Below are positions 21,261 to 32,442 of a DNA stretch of 64,000 nt, one piece after another. The position numbers and the translations under genes were made by a program. Under the pieces are notes generated by a model. The model was not told the DNA's origin. It worked only from the letters and a program-made list of their open reading frames with translations, and made no database searches. How positions within the stretch are numbered: position 1 is the stretch's first letter; each line of letters starts with the position of its first letter. Source of the stretch: Ischnura elegans (Eukaryota > Arthropoda > Insecta > Odonata > Coenagrionidae); assembly GCF_921293095.1 (NCBI RefSeq), contig NC_060251.1, forward strand, positions 64,063,585 to 64,127,584, given 5' to 3'.

Positions 21261-21502
21261 CATGGGCGTACCCAGCGAGGGGCAGGAGGGTGCAGCTGCT
21301 CCCCCCTAGGAGCAAAACTAGCAAATGGCTTTAAGGAAAATAATATTTTTTCAAGCAAATAACTTTTAAACCAAATAAAGAGCTGTCACATTTCCGTTAA
21401 AATGTTAATTTCATTCACTTTTTCCATGCTTAAATCTTACCTATAACTTGAACAGCCATGGCTTGCCTCCACCCCCTAGTTTTGATCCTGGGTTCGCTCT
21501 TG
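21261..21502. mobile_element. hAT-like MITE, GCGTACCCAG family, inserted in a Harbinger-like remnant
   Basis: Ends CATGGGCGTACCCAGCG and (reverse complement) CAAGAGCGAACCCAGG. Flanks TACACACG / CATACACG (6 of 8). Sequence on both sides (gacgcaattt at ~21,229 and gtgcaattccgtg at ~21,519) resembles parts of the Harbinger-type MITE at 25,761-26,265. Confidence 0.6.
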
Positions 21503-21554
21503 CATACACGTCAGATTGTGCAATTCCGTGCCCCGTGGTAAACTGCCTTTAGAA

Positions 21555-22525
21555 TTCGTACCCCGCTTTTGCAGCTGCTAATATCCGTTCCATGACTTTG
21601 CTCGCTTCTTCTACCCTCTAACACTGTTTTCAACCCCGCTTCCCCTCCCCGCTAAGTACCTACTCGCTCCATCCATACCGTCTGTCTCCTCCGTATCTCA
21701 TCAAGAAGCTGCCTTTCCTCGCCCACCATGTCCAGCACTTCGTCGTTCCTCCTCCCCTCCGTCCATTTAACGTTCTTCAATCTTCACCACGCCCACATCT
21801 CGAATGGCTCCAGTCTTCTCTCGTCCTCCTTCTTAAATGTTTCCGCACCGTAAAGAGCTACAATCTACATCAGACTCTTCACTAATTTTTACTTTTAACT
21901 CTTAACGATCCTGCCATAAGTTCCTTCCTGTTCATGAATACCTCCTTTGCTAATACACTTCTCTTCATAATGTCCTTAACTACTGCATCCGTTTTCCTCT
22001 GATGATCTGCCTATATAGCTGAATTGCTCTACTTGTTCTAGTCTTTCTCCATCAACTTTTCCCTTGAACCTCAAATTCCTAGCTCTCGATGCTTATAAAA
22101 GCACATAACCTTGGTCTTCTTCAGTGGTGGATATAGGAAAAACTCAAGGGGGAAGCAAAAGATTTATACCTTCACTTTTATCGTAATAAAAAGTCATCGA
22201 GTCATATGGAAATTTTACGACAGCTTCATTTAAACTGATTATACACACTTAAAAGATAATGCTACCTTATGATGTGAAAAAGTTACAACTGTGGTTCTGC
22301 AATGCGGGCGTACCCGCAAGGAGGGGCGCGCCCCTATATGTATCCGCCACTGGTCTTCTTATGATTAATTCTCGTACCATACCCCTCGCAGCACTTGTCC
22401 AACGTATCCACTATAGCCTGCAGCCTCCTTATTGACTGGCTAATCAACGCCTGATCATCCGCGATCCTCGCTAATTTTGACATAATTCCTCCCACTTTCA
22501 TTTCAGCTTCTAACTTAATCCCACG
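21555..22525 (-). pseudogene. Decayed LINE reverse transcriptase (3' half)
   Basis: Minus-strand translation of ~22,380-22,470 reads RIADDQALIS then RLQAIVDTLDKC and GYGTRINHKKT, matching the catalytic (A/F)ADD motif and following region of non-LTR reverse transcriptases. At ~21,640-21,860 it reads ALYGAETFKKEDERRLE, then VGEERQLLDEIRRRQ, the typical post-RT segment. Many stops and frameshifts. Interrupted by a MITE at 22,122-22,352. Truncated at ~22,525, where a duplicate of ECT2-downstream sequence begins. Confidence 0.75.
22122..22352. mobile_element. hAT-like MITE, CAGTGGYGGATAYAG family
   Basis: Ends CAGTGGTGGATATAGG and, reversed, CAGTGGCGGATACATATAGG. Perfect 8 bp duplication GTCTTCTT (22,114-22,121 and 22,353-22,360). 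Inserted in the LINE remnant. Sister copy at 25,978-26,240. Confidence 0.88.
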
Positions 22526-22530
22526 CTTAA

Positions 22531-22657
22531 CAACAGGGTATAAAATTAAGTATAAAACGACTTCTCAAAAATAAATTACGGGACATATGATGATATTTAA
22601 CAATGTGATTTACTTATGTCAACCACAATGCTCACTTGCCTGTGAATTCCTTGTAGA
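22531..22657 (+). repeat. Duplicate of ECT2-downstream sequence, left part
   Basis: Matches 30,527-30,648 (ACTTCTCAAAAATAA, GGGACATAT, TATTTAACAATGTGAT, GTCAACCACAATGC, CTTGTAG). The right part is at 26,452-26,500. The two were separated by the transposon nest. Confidence 0.7.
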
Positions 22658-23246
22658 CAGTGCTGTAGATGGGCCGGTACGGCGTACCCTCTAAAATCCA
22701 AACTCGTCATAAGCGTACCGGTTAAACTACCTTTTTAAATCTGTAAAAAATAGCCCTACTGTAAATTGTCCAATGGATTTCAGAAAGAAAAATCGGAAAT
22801 GACAAGTCAGAGTTATCTTTTGGCACAACTTGGAACTAATGTAAGTGTTGGAGTTTGACATTAAAATCGCGGCCGGATGTATAACACATATTCAAGGTTC
22901 CCATTCTAACTAAATTATAAAATTCACGGTTTCTTCCAGGTTTTCCCGGTTTAAATGTCATCAAATTCACGGTCTGTTGAAAAGTCATTTTTTTATAAAT
23001 ATTGATCACGTAACAATCACAGGCCGCACGTTAAGTAAAAGTAAAAAAAAAAAAAAACGCGACAGACGCCGTGAATGCGGACGCAGTACTTAAGTATGAA
23101 AGCCTCTCATCGTTGGCAAAATTCAGGGCCGGCTAAAGGTTGTGAGTGGGAAAATTGAGGGTGGCAGGGAAGCGAAGAAGTGTCTGTATTTTTCGACAGG
23201 GATAATGAACACTTTGGTTACCGGTCTTCCAATTACAGGCTTCAGG

Positions 23247-25604
23247 CAGTGGCGGCTCGTGAGTCAAATGCTAGGGGGGGCGCACTCCACCGGGGGGTCA
23301 TAATTTTTTAATATTTCGTGTATTTTATTAAGTTTTACGGCAATCTAGGAATTAAATTTTGTGATGCCATATGTTCCGTTTTTTTCAACAAAAATACCTA
23401 GTTTTCCTAATAAATCTTGATTAATAAATACTAAATGCCACAGACTCTCGGTCATACGGATCGGCTTATTCCGGACTCTCGATTATACTGATCAATGATC
23501 TTGAAGAATAAAAATATATTTGCTGCGATATTTTGCAAATACAAACGAAAATTCGTAACTTTAGGTTTTATCGCATACATTCTTCGTGCGGATATGCCCG
23601 CAATACACTTCTGTTGTTCGTTTTGCAATCATAATACGTTATTTGTCAAATCTATACAACATTTGCAATGATTTAGGTAGCAATGACACTTGTAACCCCT
23701 GAGGAGGGAGGGGAGTGTCACTGAATTCCACTAGGCAACAAACACTACTAGAATGCGCGCGCTTTCCTATTGCAGATGTAAACTTTGATGCCGGTGTTCG
23801 CGATGATTCTTGAATACAGTATGATTTAAAATCAATAATTAAACATTTCTCACACATTTTTGACAAAATATGAAATACTCACATGCCTTTAGTTATATTG
23901 CAGAAGTCCATCCTTCTTTCCTTTTGTCCAGCAAAGTGATCAATTACACGTTCGTTGAAATCAGCGCCGGACAACAATTTCTTTCCGATTGAACACATGA
24001 CAAGGGCACTAGTCTATAAATAAACAAGGGACGACACAAAATAGGCCGACGAAAAATACCACCAAAAAGAACAAGGTGCCTGGACACAGAATTGGGACAA
24101 TTTTTCCCTATATTTCCCTAAAAAAAACAAGCACTGTTGATTAATTCAAAATTGTCTTCTTGAATGTACACACAGCACTAAGAAACTTCTTAATCGGCAA
24201 TTACGCACAGTTAACTCCTCGAAAATGATGTCTGAACTCATTTCACTCCGTTCTTTCCAAGAGTCTTGCCGTTACTATAAGGACGACTCAAGGGAGATAG
24301 AAGTCGTGGTCCACTAATGCTGATTCAGCTGAGGGACGAATTTAAGGTCAGCAAAGGCATTCAAGCAAACAAAGGACGTCACGGACCATCTCCTTGAGTC
24401 TAAGATTCATATGTGGTAAACACACGAGACGCCAACGGGTCGCATTTGAAATAACCATGACTTCGAAATCATTGCCATGATATAATAATATAGAAATTCT
24501 AGATCGTAAAAGAAGACGACTCTGAGCCACAGATGGGAGCTGTAAGGATCTCCGCACTGATATGAACTCTTCGAAGCCACTTAAATCAGACCCAAGTGGA
24601 CATTTTCCGTCAGACAGCTACCGCTCTGCCGCTGATGAATTAGGTGAACATGAACTAACACAACAAGGACGGCTAGAAAAATGATGAACCTACACACAAA
24701 AGGTGCATTGTACGCGGCACTTCTTGACATTCATTGAATGACTCTATTTAAAGTCACGTTTTCCGGGTTAAATCATGTTTAATCATTCACCCTATCACGC
24801 ACGCACCTATTTCTTAAATTATAAATCAGTGGGGAATGTTAACTGATTTTTCCTAATACTGCAGGTCTTATGATAAATTTATCTGAAAAATAGGTACCGC
24901 ATTTATAATCATCGGGAAGATATTAATACATTGTTAAGGCCTAAATATTATAATATTAGTTTCCCCAAGGTTCTTGAAATTCGTAATCATAACAGAACTG
25001 TGGCAAATACTCGAGAATAGTTTTCCTTCGTCAATACGGCCTTTAACTGGTTGGATTTTATGTGTTCCGGAATTCAAACACCAAAAAACGCAAGCATAAT
25101 GGGATAATTTATTTACTGTAGCAATACCTACCAGCAATTAAAAATTAAAATCGTATAACTACACCCAGTACAGTGACCATTCTGATTCCGTAGGTCCCTT
25201 TTCTGTGGCAGCACCAAGTAGACGCCAGATTATACGCCCGCCGGCCTGCGCAGCGATGTCAACTCACTCGTCGCTCTGCGCAATCTCGGACGACGTCCCA
25301 AGGCTTCCGTAAGGCAGCATGTTAGACGCGTCATAGCACCAGCAGCCCCCACCACTACTACTCTCCATATAATAGCATGGGGATGGATTGGGACGTTCTG
25401 GCCAGCGCCCCACGGCTACAAATACGAACTTTTCGCGCTATTTCTTTTCGTTTTTTTCCAACACTTTCGATGTATGGGACTGAAAAACACTTTCATTAAT
25501 CAATGTATAATTATAAATTAATGGATATTTATTTATTTTTTTTTACTTTTTCAAATATTTGGGAGGGGCGGCGTCCGAGAGTCCTTATGGGCAAACCGCC
25601 ACTG
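23247..25604. mobile_element. hAT element, 2.36 kb, non-autonomous or decayed
   Basis: Ends CAGTGGCGGCTCGTGAG and, reversed, CAGTGGCGGTTTGCCC. Perfect 8 bp target duplication GCTTCAGG (23,239-23,246 and 25,605-25,612). No transposase domain recognisable; the frames inside (e.g. 24,348-24,557 and 24,934-25,137) are short and featureless. Confidence 0.88.
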
Positions 25605-25760
25605 GCTTCAGGTCAATGTTTCGTCATAGCATACGGACCAATAATTGCGCTTCGAATACACGCGTGCAGATAAATAGGTGGACAGCGTCCGCACGTGACT
25701 CGGCCTTGGCTCTTGAACAAAATATCGAATTTTCTTTTGATCTATCAATCGTAGTTCTAA

Positions 25761-26265
25761 AGGCCGTTTTACACAGTACACGGAATTGCGCAGTCTGATG
25801 TACGTGTGAAGGCGCAATCAAAATTGCGTCGTGTAAAGCGGTGAATTGCTAGAACACATGCGAGAATGCGTGGATGCGAGACGGCAAAATAGCCCCTGTT
25901 CTAATTTCGTTCATGCATTCGCGCAATTCCACGCCATTTTAGAAATTAATGCAGCTCTAACCTGCGCAATTCCGTGTCAGTGGCGGATACAGAGAAAATT
26001 CAAGGGGGGGGGGCGCAAAAGACATCTTGAGTTACCTTTACTTTTATCGCAATAAACAATAATCAAGTCACATGCAGAGCTTCAGAAATTTTAACTAAAG
26101 TGATTTAACACACATTCAAGACAATGCCATCTTATGATATAAAAAAGTTAAAATTATGGTTCTGCTATGTTTGGCAATACGGGTGGCCCCGCAAAGGGGG
26201 GGCGCGCGCCCCCTGCGCCCCCCGTCTGTATCCGCCACTGTTCCGTGTACCGTGTAAAACGGCCT
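25761..26265. mobile_element. Harbinger-type MITE
   Basis: Ends AGGCCGTTTTACAC and, reversed, the same; the inner repeat CACGGAATTGCGCAG is also mirrored. Flanked by TAA on both sides (25,758-25,760 and 26,266-26,268), fitting the 3 bp TWA target of PIF/Harbinger. Holds a younger hAT MITE; about 234 bp without it. Confidence 0.75.
25978..26240. mobile_element. hAT-like MITE nested in the Harbinger-type MITE
   Basis: Ends CAGTGGCGGATACAGAG and, reversed, CAGTGGCGGATACAGACGG. Perfect duplication TTCCGTGT (25,970-25,977 and 26,241-26,248). Same family as 22,122-22,352. Confidence 0.9.
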
Positions 26266-26451
26266 TAAAATCAAATTTAAGAGATTTTTAAGGTTCATTG
26301 ACAAAATTCACGGCTTTTCCCAGGTTTTTTCACGGTAGACGAAATTCACGGTTTTAAGGTTTTCAGGGTTGAGTGGGAACCCTGATATTCAGCTGTTAGC
26401 AAATTTTGATGAGTAGGTACCGCCTACATTTTGTTCCCAACTACAGCACTT

Positions 26452-27912
26452 CTCGTAGGCACTTCAAAGTAATTGAATAAAAATAGTCTTCCTGATGCCA
26501 TATCTTAACTTGGAATGAGAGATTATAATATCGAATCAATTCCTCAGCATGGATCAAAATTAAGTCATTAACTTTTAACTGCAGCTTCTTTTTATTTTTA
26601 TTTTCGCAACAAAGTATTTGACTTCACAATTTCCAGCTAATTGATCGACTATATACGAGGCCCAGTCATTATAGCAATAAAAATTTGAGTACTTTCCCAG
26701 TGAAAAGTACGTAGAAAGGCAGATCTGGATGCCACATGCAGTCTACGATAAATACCGAGACAAAAGCGTCGGCAGCGCTGAAGGCTGTCACCCGGTTGGA
26801 ATCCCGATAAGTCTTTCCACCTATATTAGCTGTAAGCTACACCAACATATCTAAAACGCAATTGCCAACGTTTTACGAATGTATGCTATAACAATAAAAC
26901 ATCGAGATAACGTACACGACAAATCATACGACCATACACCTGGGTGCTGCGTGCAAAATATTATGAATTGATTACCTTATTTAATGTGCGATGGACAGCT
27001 TCCCAGACAACTATCCTTCGTGGAGCTTCGATGATTTTTCTTCGAACGAGGGAATCGATTCAGTTGATTCTCTTGTAATGTTCTTATTCTTCGCCGTCAA
27101 CTTGTTCTGAATGAGGTAGTAGCAAGCAAAATCCTATTAACCTTTGGTGGAGCAAATGGGTTTTAGTGACAATAGAGAAACGTTCCTCTTTCCTCCAAGA
27201 TGTATGAAACTGCAACACGAAACACTTACACCTGTGATCAATTCAAAATGAGAGATGACGGAAATCAGAATCGATAACGCAGTTCATTTGTCATCGCAGG
27301 AGCTATCGAAGAGTATATCGATTAAAGCAATCGAAGCCAAGCCTATCCAGCAAAGATTAATCTAAATATCATTATATATTCCTATACAGGCTATACAGTC
27401 TATCCAGCATCCCCTGTCCCACTGCTATCCACACCACGCACTAATTCCACATTTATATCGGTACTTGACCAAATTCGACTGATAGTCTATCCACGAAGTC
27501 AGTGCTATACTGCTCATAAAGTGGACTACCGATACCTTGTTATTTGTCTGCTAAATAAAGGCCGTTTTTAGGCCTTATCATTGCATTATATTTCGTATTA
27601 ATAACATAAATTATAGACGTATGTTTGAGGAACGGAATGATGAGGAGCATTCGGCCGTACTGGATGTTCACTTGCTCACGTCGTGGAACTGAGCAGTATG
27701 CCGTATAGTGAGCGTAGACATACCACTCCACTTCCGATCACCATGGAGGAGAAGGGAAAAGTGAGGGCTTTGCTTCGTACTTGGATTCGGCCAAGAAAGT
27801 TGGATATTCCTCCGGTACCTTCTCACCCAATGATCATGACGTCATGATCTGCTTAGCCGAGTGCGGCAGAATGCACTCATTGCCCCATTGTACTCGGCTG
27901 CTCACCGCCAGG
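26452..27912. other. Non-coding stretch; start duplicates ECT2-downstream sequence
   Basis: 26,452-26,500 continues the match to ~30,641-30,690 (GTAGGCACTT, AATAATTG/AATTGAAT, AGTCTTCC), fading afterwards. The remainder shows no gene, splice pattern or element ends. Confidence 0.45.
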
Positions 27913-28563
27913 AATAGGGTGGTTTCCTTTTTTTTTATTGCCTAAATCGAAAGATTATTACTCCTGGAGTACGTATTTCACGCTTTTAGATGTTTAAATG
28001 ACGATATCTATTTTTCGAGATTAAATGAAAATTGAACATTTTCAAGCGCGCGAAAACGCGACGAGTAAGTATAAATGTCGGGAAAACTCCGTGTGACGTC
28101 GTTCTGGTTCCCGCAGCCGCAAGAGAGGTGACCTTGGGGCGAGGCTCTGACAAGCGCTGAGCGCTGATACGACGCAGGATGCTAGCAGGTAGCACTTGGC
28201 TTAAATAAGGATTATTAGTACCTTATCAAACGAAGAAAACTTTCCTACCTTAGCCAGTTTTAACAGGTGATTATTAAGACATGTTTCCCTGAGCTCTGTG
28301 CCTCATGCATGCATCGGTAACCTCAGACGATGTAAAACTCCTATCCTCTCGTGTAGAAACTAGGTCCCTGTGGCGTCACGTGGAGTGGCATCGCATGGGC
28401 GCCAATCTGGCCTTTTTCAAATGAGGATATAATTGACCCTTGCCATTCGTCTAAACCGGTATTTCTAAAACCAAATAATTTGTATATTATGAATACACTA
28501 ATGGTGGGTAACGAATCGCAGTCAATGCCTTTCGTTTTCTTTGATGAAGGAAACTACCCTATT
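27913..28563 (+). mobile_element. AATAGGGTGG MITE, copy 4
   Basis: Full-length copy with both ends intact. Like the others it encodes a short frame at its right end (MNTLMVGNESQSMPFVFFDE, then into the terminal repeat), which is probably incidental. Confidence 0.85.
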
Positions 28564-28619
28564 CAGACGATGGATATTTTAATATCTTCATTGCCCCGGT
28601 AAAAGCACATTTTTCCTTA

Positions 28620-28795
28620 CCTAATTTGGCCTTTATTTCGGTGAGGGGGAGATTGATAGCTAGTAAAAACAGACAATCATTAACATCCATGACCTGAATA
28701 AGGGCAACCTACCCAGGCGGAACTCGAACGAGTGACCTTCGTGAGGGCGAAGACGTCACCCTGCCGTCAGTCAATAACATCGTGACTTATATCGG
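28620..28795 (-). repeat. tRNA-derived SINE-like element
   Basis: On the minus strand a box-A-like GGCAGGGTGACG (28,753-28,767) is followed ~35 bases later by a box-B-like GTTCGAGTTCC (28,719-28,731), then GCCTGGGTAGGTTGCCC and an AT-rich tail. The tRNA resemblance is partial and no cloverleaf forms, so SINE rather than tRNA gene. Confidence 0.45.
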
Positions 28796-31700
28796 TTTAT
28801 ATACGTACATTGAAAATCAACTTTTGTAGGTGATAGCAACATACATAAAATGATTTTTATGAGCACGTATACCATTCAGTTAACCTGTTTGAGAAGATAT
28901 GAGCAGAATAGTCTAATATCTCAGTTTGGTAAACATTACTCATAACCCTCATATCTAACACTGCATATTATTTCCATTACGATGATATTTACCTGCTCTT
29001 TTAGAGCAACGATACGCTCATGGGTATGATTGTTGAAAATGAGTTGGCATGTAGAGGGATGCTAAGGAGTTTCATATAAGCCCTTAATTTGATTGGGAAA
29101 CGTCAAATCTCTGTAGATTCACCATTTTTCAAGAGAGGCTATCTTTTGAAGGCAGTCTAACTTGGCCCTACCCCGCAGATACATCAAATGCGAGGTTCCT
29201 CAAGATGCATTAATTTACAAATTTCATTCTCATCATTCAAAATTGTTTCTGCAGTTATGGCTATGAATGGTAAAAGTGAAGTCACCTATGCAGAATAATC
29301 TATATATGGGCTGTAATATTCTCATCAATTAATTTAGCATAATTCATCAAATAATATTTGGGAGAATTTTAGATTGCCCACTTAGTTATTTTTGTTAACC
29401 AGGATAATATTTTATAAAACTGAGGGGCAAGCATAGGAAAAAATTTCATTACATTGAAAAGCCACTGAAAAACTGGCTCCTCCTAAATTCCAATTTGTTA
29501 TAAAAGCTCATCAAAGATAGAGAAAGCCGAAAAATACAAGTGGATTCACTCCAGGTTTGGAAGTGAATTGTTTGCCGGACCAGATGTCACCAGTGGCCTT
29601 AAAAGACGGAAGCTGTTCAATAATATATCTTTATTGTAAAGCTCCAGACTATGGCATGAAAAAATTCACCATCTAATCTCTGATCCCAAATGAGCATTTG
29701 TCAAACAAACCCAAACACTAACTCCCCAGATGGTCTGTAATGCAAAATTTCTTAGTTGCTTAGAATGGCATAGAAGTCACGAGGACTATTGGTACTCCAT
29801 TTCCATTTGAACTCTTTTATCAAAATCCTTGATTTTCCTCATTCATAACCTTGATGACGTTCAAGGGTCTTTTTATTCCAACCATTAAGTTAAAATGGGC
29901 TCATTATTTTTCTTGTAATTTTGTAAAACACAATGTATTAAAACATTTTCAGGGGTTCACTATTATTAATTTCACCAATATCAATATATTTTAGTACTGT
30001 GAAATATTAACATTACTATTGCACTTGTTCAACCCACAGCATGCAGTTTCAAAAGTTCCACTAACATTAGAATATGATTCAATAAAACTGCCTTACTCAA
30101 TAGCTGTTTTACAGATTGACTCTCTTCAAATGAATCGAATTATTTGCTGGTAATGTTCACCGGAAATTATTAATATTCCTACATTCATCATAACCATCTA
30201 CCAGAATGCCTTACTCCTGTACAAATACAGGTTTGCATTCACATTTTTCCTATTACTTAGATGGTTTCTGTAATAGAACTCAAATCAAATCTGTCACCTC
30301 TAAAGCATGCTCACCCCAATAGCTCTTAGCTCACTTCAGGAGCATGTCAAGCTACATTCATCATGACAACTCTTGATTACTTTCCAGGGCTTAAAAAAAT
30401 ATGAACCAGTTACTGCAGACAAAATGTCACGAATTAGATACCAGAAATAATCTACGTTCTATCCACAAATCAGCATTTGAAAAAATTGTACACAATATAC
30501 CTTTATGATTCTTAGAAATATATACAATACAACAGGATATAAATTTATATATAAAACAACTTCTCAAAAATAACCATTTCGGGACATATACATATTTAAC
30601 AATGTGATCATATGTCAACCACAATGCCCACTTGCCCATGAGTTTCTTGTAGGCACTTTGAAATAATTGGATAAAAAGTCTTCCAAGTGACTTTCACAAC
30701 CATTTCTTACATTGGTATGAAAGATTATAAAAAATGATAACCTGCATTCACTTAAATCACTGGAGTTAAGCAAAATTATCATACGATCAACTTACTAAAC
30801 ACTAATGAGATGACTTTTCAGCACAAAAACAGCAGCCATGTTCAAGAAGAGAAAGAAAACACTCACACTGACACCGGACACTAAAGAATGATATGTACGA
30901 ATAATATTTATAATATAATTGCATTACTTTTTAACTGCAGGAGCTAGGCTATTGAGATTGCTCATTCACAGTCAATTTGCAAGTGGTATATAAATCACAT
31001 ACTCAACAAGTACACACACAACACAGAGTATTACACAAGTGATGCTGCAAACAATACAAGATTAAAAAGACTTCACCATGCAATTTTTCACCTCATCAAA
31101 TTGGAAGTCAAATTATATCACAATGTTGAGGAGATTGTAGACACATGGCTGATGGCAAGGGATAAAAAAATGTTCATACGAAAAAAAGTTTTCTTTGGCA
31201 AAGTAAAAGGCAGAGAATGACTGAAGTTATTCCCTATTTACACAGCTGACTATAAATTGATTCCATCATTCCTGTCATATGATCAAGAACAACACAACAC
31301 CTGTACAGGTCACTATTATTTTAACTGAAAAAAATGATAGACTAACTGCATTCAGTGAAAACAATGACATATGTGTGAAAATCTATCCAGAAATTGTTTG
31401 ACCTTCACTGTTTCCACTGTAGTATGAGAGATATGGCAAAAGCCCTTCAGCCTGAGGAGAATATGTGCTTGGGAGTGATGCCAATACTGATGCTTAAAAT
31501 TAGAACCAACAGACACAGAAAACAGCTTTCCCACAAAAGTCAACTTAAAAAAATATGGCCACATTTTGAATACTGAACAGCAAGGAAAAATAATCCTCCA
31601 TCAGTCACAATAAGGGAGATACAGTTAAGAGGGAAGTTTCCTCATGACAAGAAACATCTTTCTCAGCACTGAAAATAAAGCTACCATGCAACCAATGAGA

Positions 31701-32331
31701 TTGTTCCAGCATTCACTCATAGTCATCCAAGCCCTGCAGAATAATTATAAAAAAAAGGTAACTCTAGTACACAAGAATTGTGTTCATACCTCGGCAAATA
31801 TTACCATTAAACACTCCGCAAATTGTATGTGAACTAGTTTTGGAAGTATATAGTCATACATGAAATTCTGAAGTCCAAAATTAAAATTGCTCATATAAAT
31901 CAAATAATATAAAATTCTGTACACATAAACTTAAAGGAAGAATAATAGTACATAAGAACTGTGTTCATACCTTTGCAAGTCTTACCCTTAAACATTCAGC
32001 AAATTGTATGTGAACTATTTTTGCAAGTATATAGTCATAGGCTAAATATGTAAGTCCAAAATTAATATTGCCCATATAAATCAAATAATAAAAAATTCTA
32101 TACACATAAAATTACAATCTCTCGATATGAACAATACATATATTACAGGTAACATTGGGAATGGTTGAATATTAGTCATGGTTGGCCACGGGCCACATCC
32201 CAGAGGCATTTATCGTGTGATGAGCATTAAGCTTGGATTATATCATTAGAAAAAATAAGCGAATTAAATTAATTAAAGCAATACAGCCTTAGTTACAGGA
32301 TTAAATAGGTAAAAATTCCTCAACGATTTTC
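28796..32331 (-). other. 3' flank and probable 3' UTR of the ECT2 gene
   Basis: AT-rich, no coding. Minus-strand AATAAA candidates at 29,630-29,635 and ~29,870 could end the transcript about 2.5-2.7 kb past the stop. Contains the sequence at 30,527-30,760 that is duplicated at 22,531/26,452, and a tandem duplication at 31,765-32,110. Confidence 0.45.
31765..32110. repeat. Two-copy tandem duplication, 181 bp period
   Basis: 31,765-31,930 and 31,946-32,110 match through TAGTACA(C/T)AAGAA, TGTGTTCATACCT, GCAAATTGTATGTGAACTA, AAGTATATAGTCATA, AAGTCCAAAATTAA and CATATAAATCAAATAATA, with scattered differences. Lies in the probable ECT2 3' UTR. Confidence 0.8.
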
Positions 32332-32442
32332 TCAGAGCCTCCTGAGAGTAGCAACATTCAGAGAGGAACTTTTGACCTTCCTAGAAGGCAGGACGGAGAT
32401 AGGGGCAAACGTGCCTTCACTATTTGAAGGGGCGCCGAGTTC
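32332..32442 (-). CDS. Ect2 (pbl): ECT2 terminal coding exon
   Basis: Acceptor AAAATTTTCAG, 36 codons and TGA: ELGAPSNSEGTFAPISVLP, then SRKVKSSSLNVATLRRL. Phase 0 entry matches the previous exon. The C-terminal SLNVATLRRL is family-like, which supports this as the true end. Confidence 0.88.
   Translation of the reverse strand, partial: ELGAPSNSEGTFAPISVLPSRKVKSSSLNVATLRRL

Larger units (their letters stand above)
22897..26388. mobile_element. Second-level element with GGTTCCCA ends
   Basis: Left CAAGGTTCCCATTC and right, reversed, CAGGGTTCCCACTC, both followed inward by AATTCACGG motifs and CAGGTTTT / CCGTG patterns. Target duplication not clear (atatt on both sides), so the call is tentative. 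Confidence 0.45.
22658..26451. mobile_element. hAT-like element, outermost of a four-level nest
   Basis: Ends CAGTGCTGTAGATGGG and, reversed, AAGTGCTGTAGTTGGG. Flanks CTTGTAGA / CTCGTAGG (6 of 8). At 30,641-30,650 the related sequence has a single CTTGTAGG running into the right-hand flank, an empty site. Only the outer ~240 and ~60 bases belong to this element; the rest is later insertions. Confidence 0.65.

Noticed and set aside
28719-28767. Functional tRNA gene
   Set aside because: Boxes A and B are present but no cloverleaf or acceptor stem pairs.
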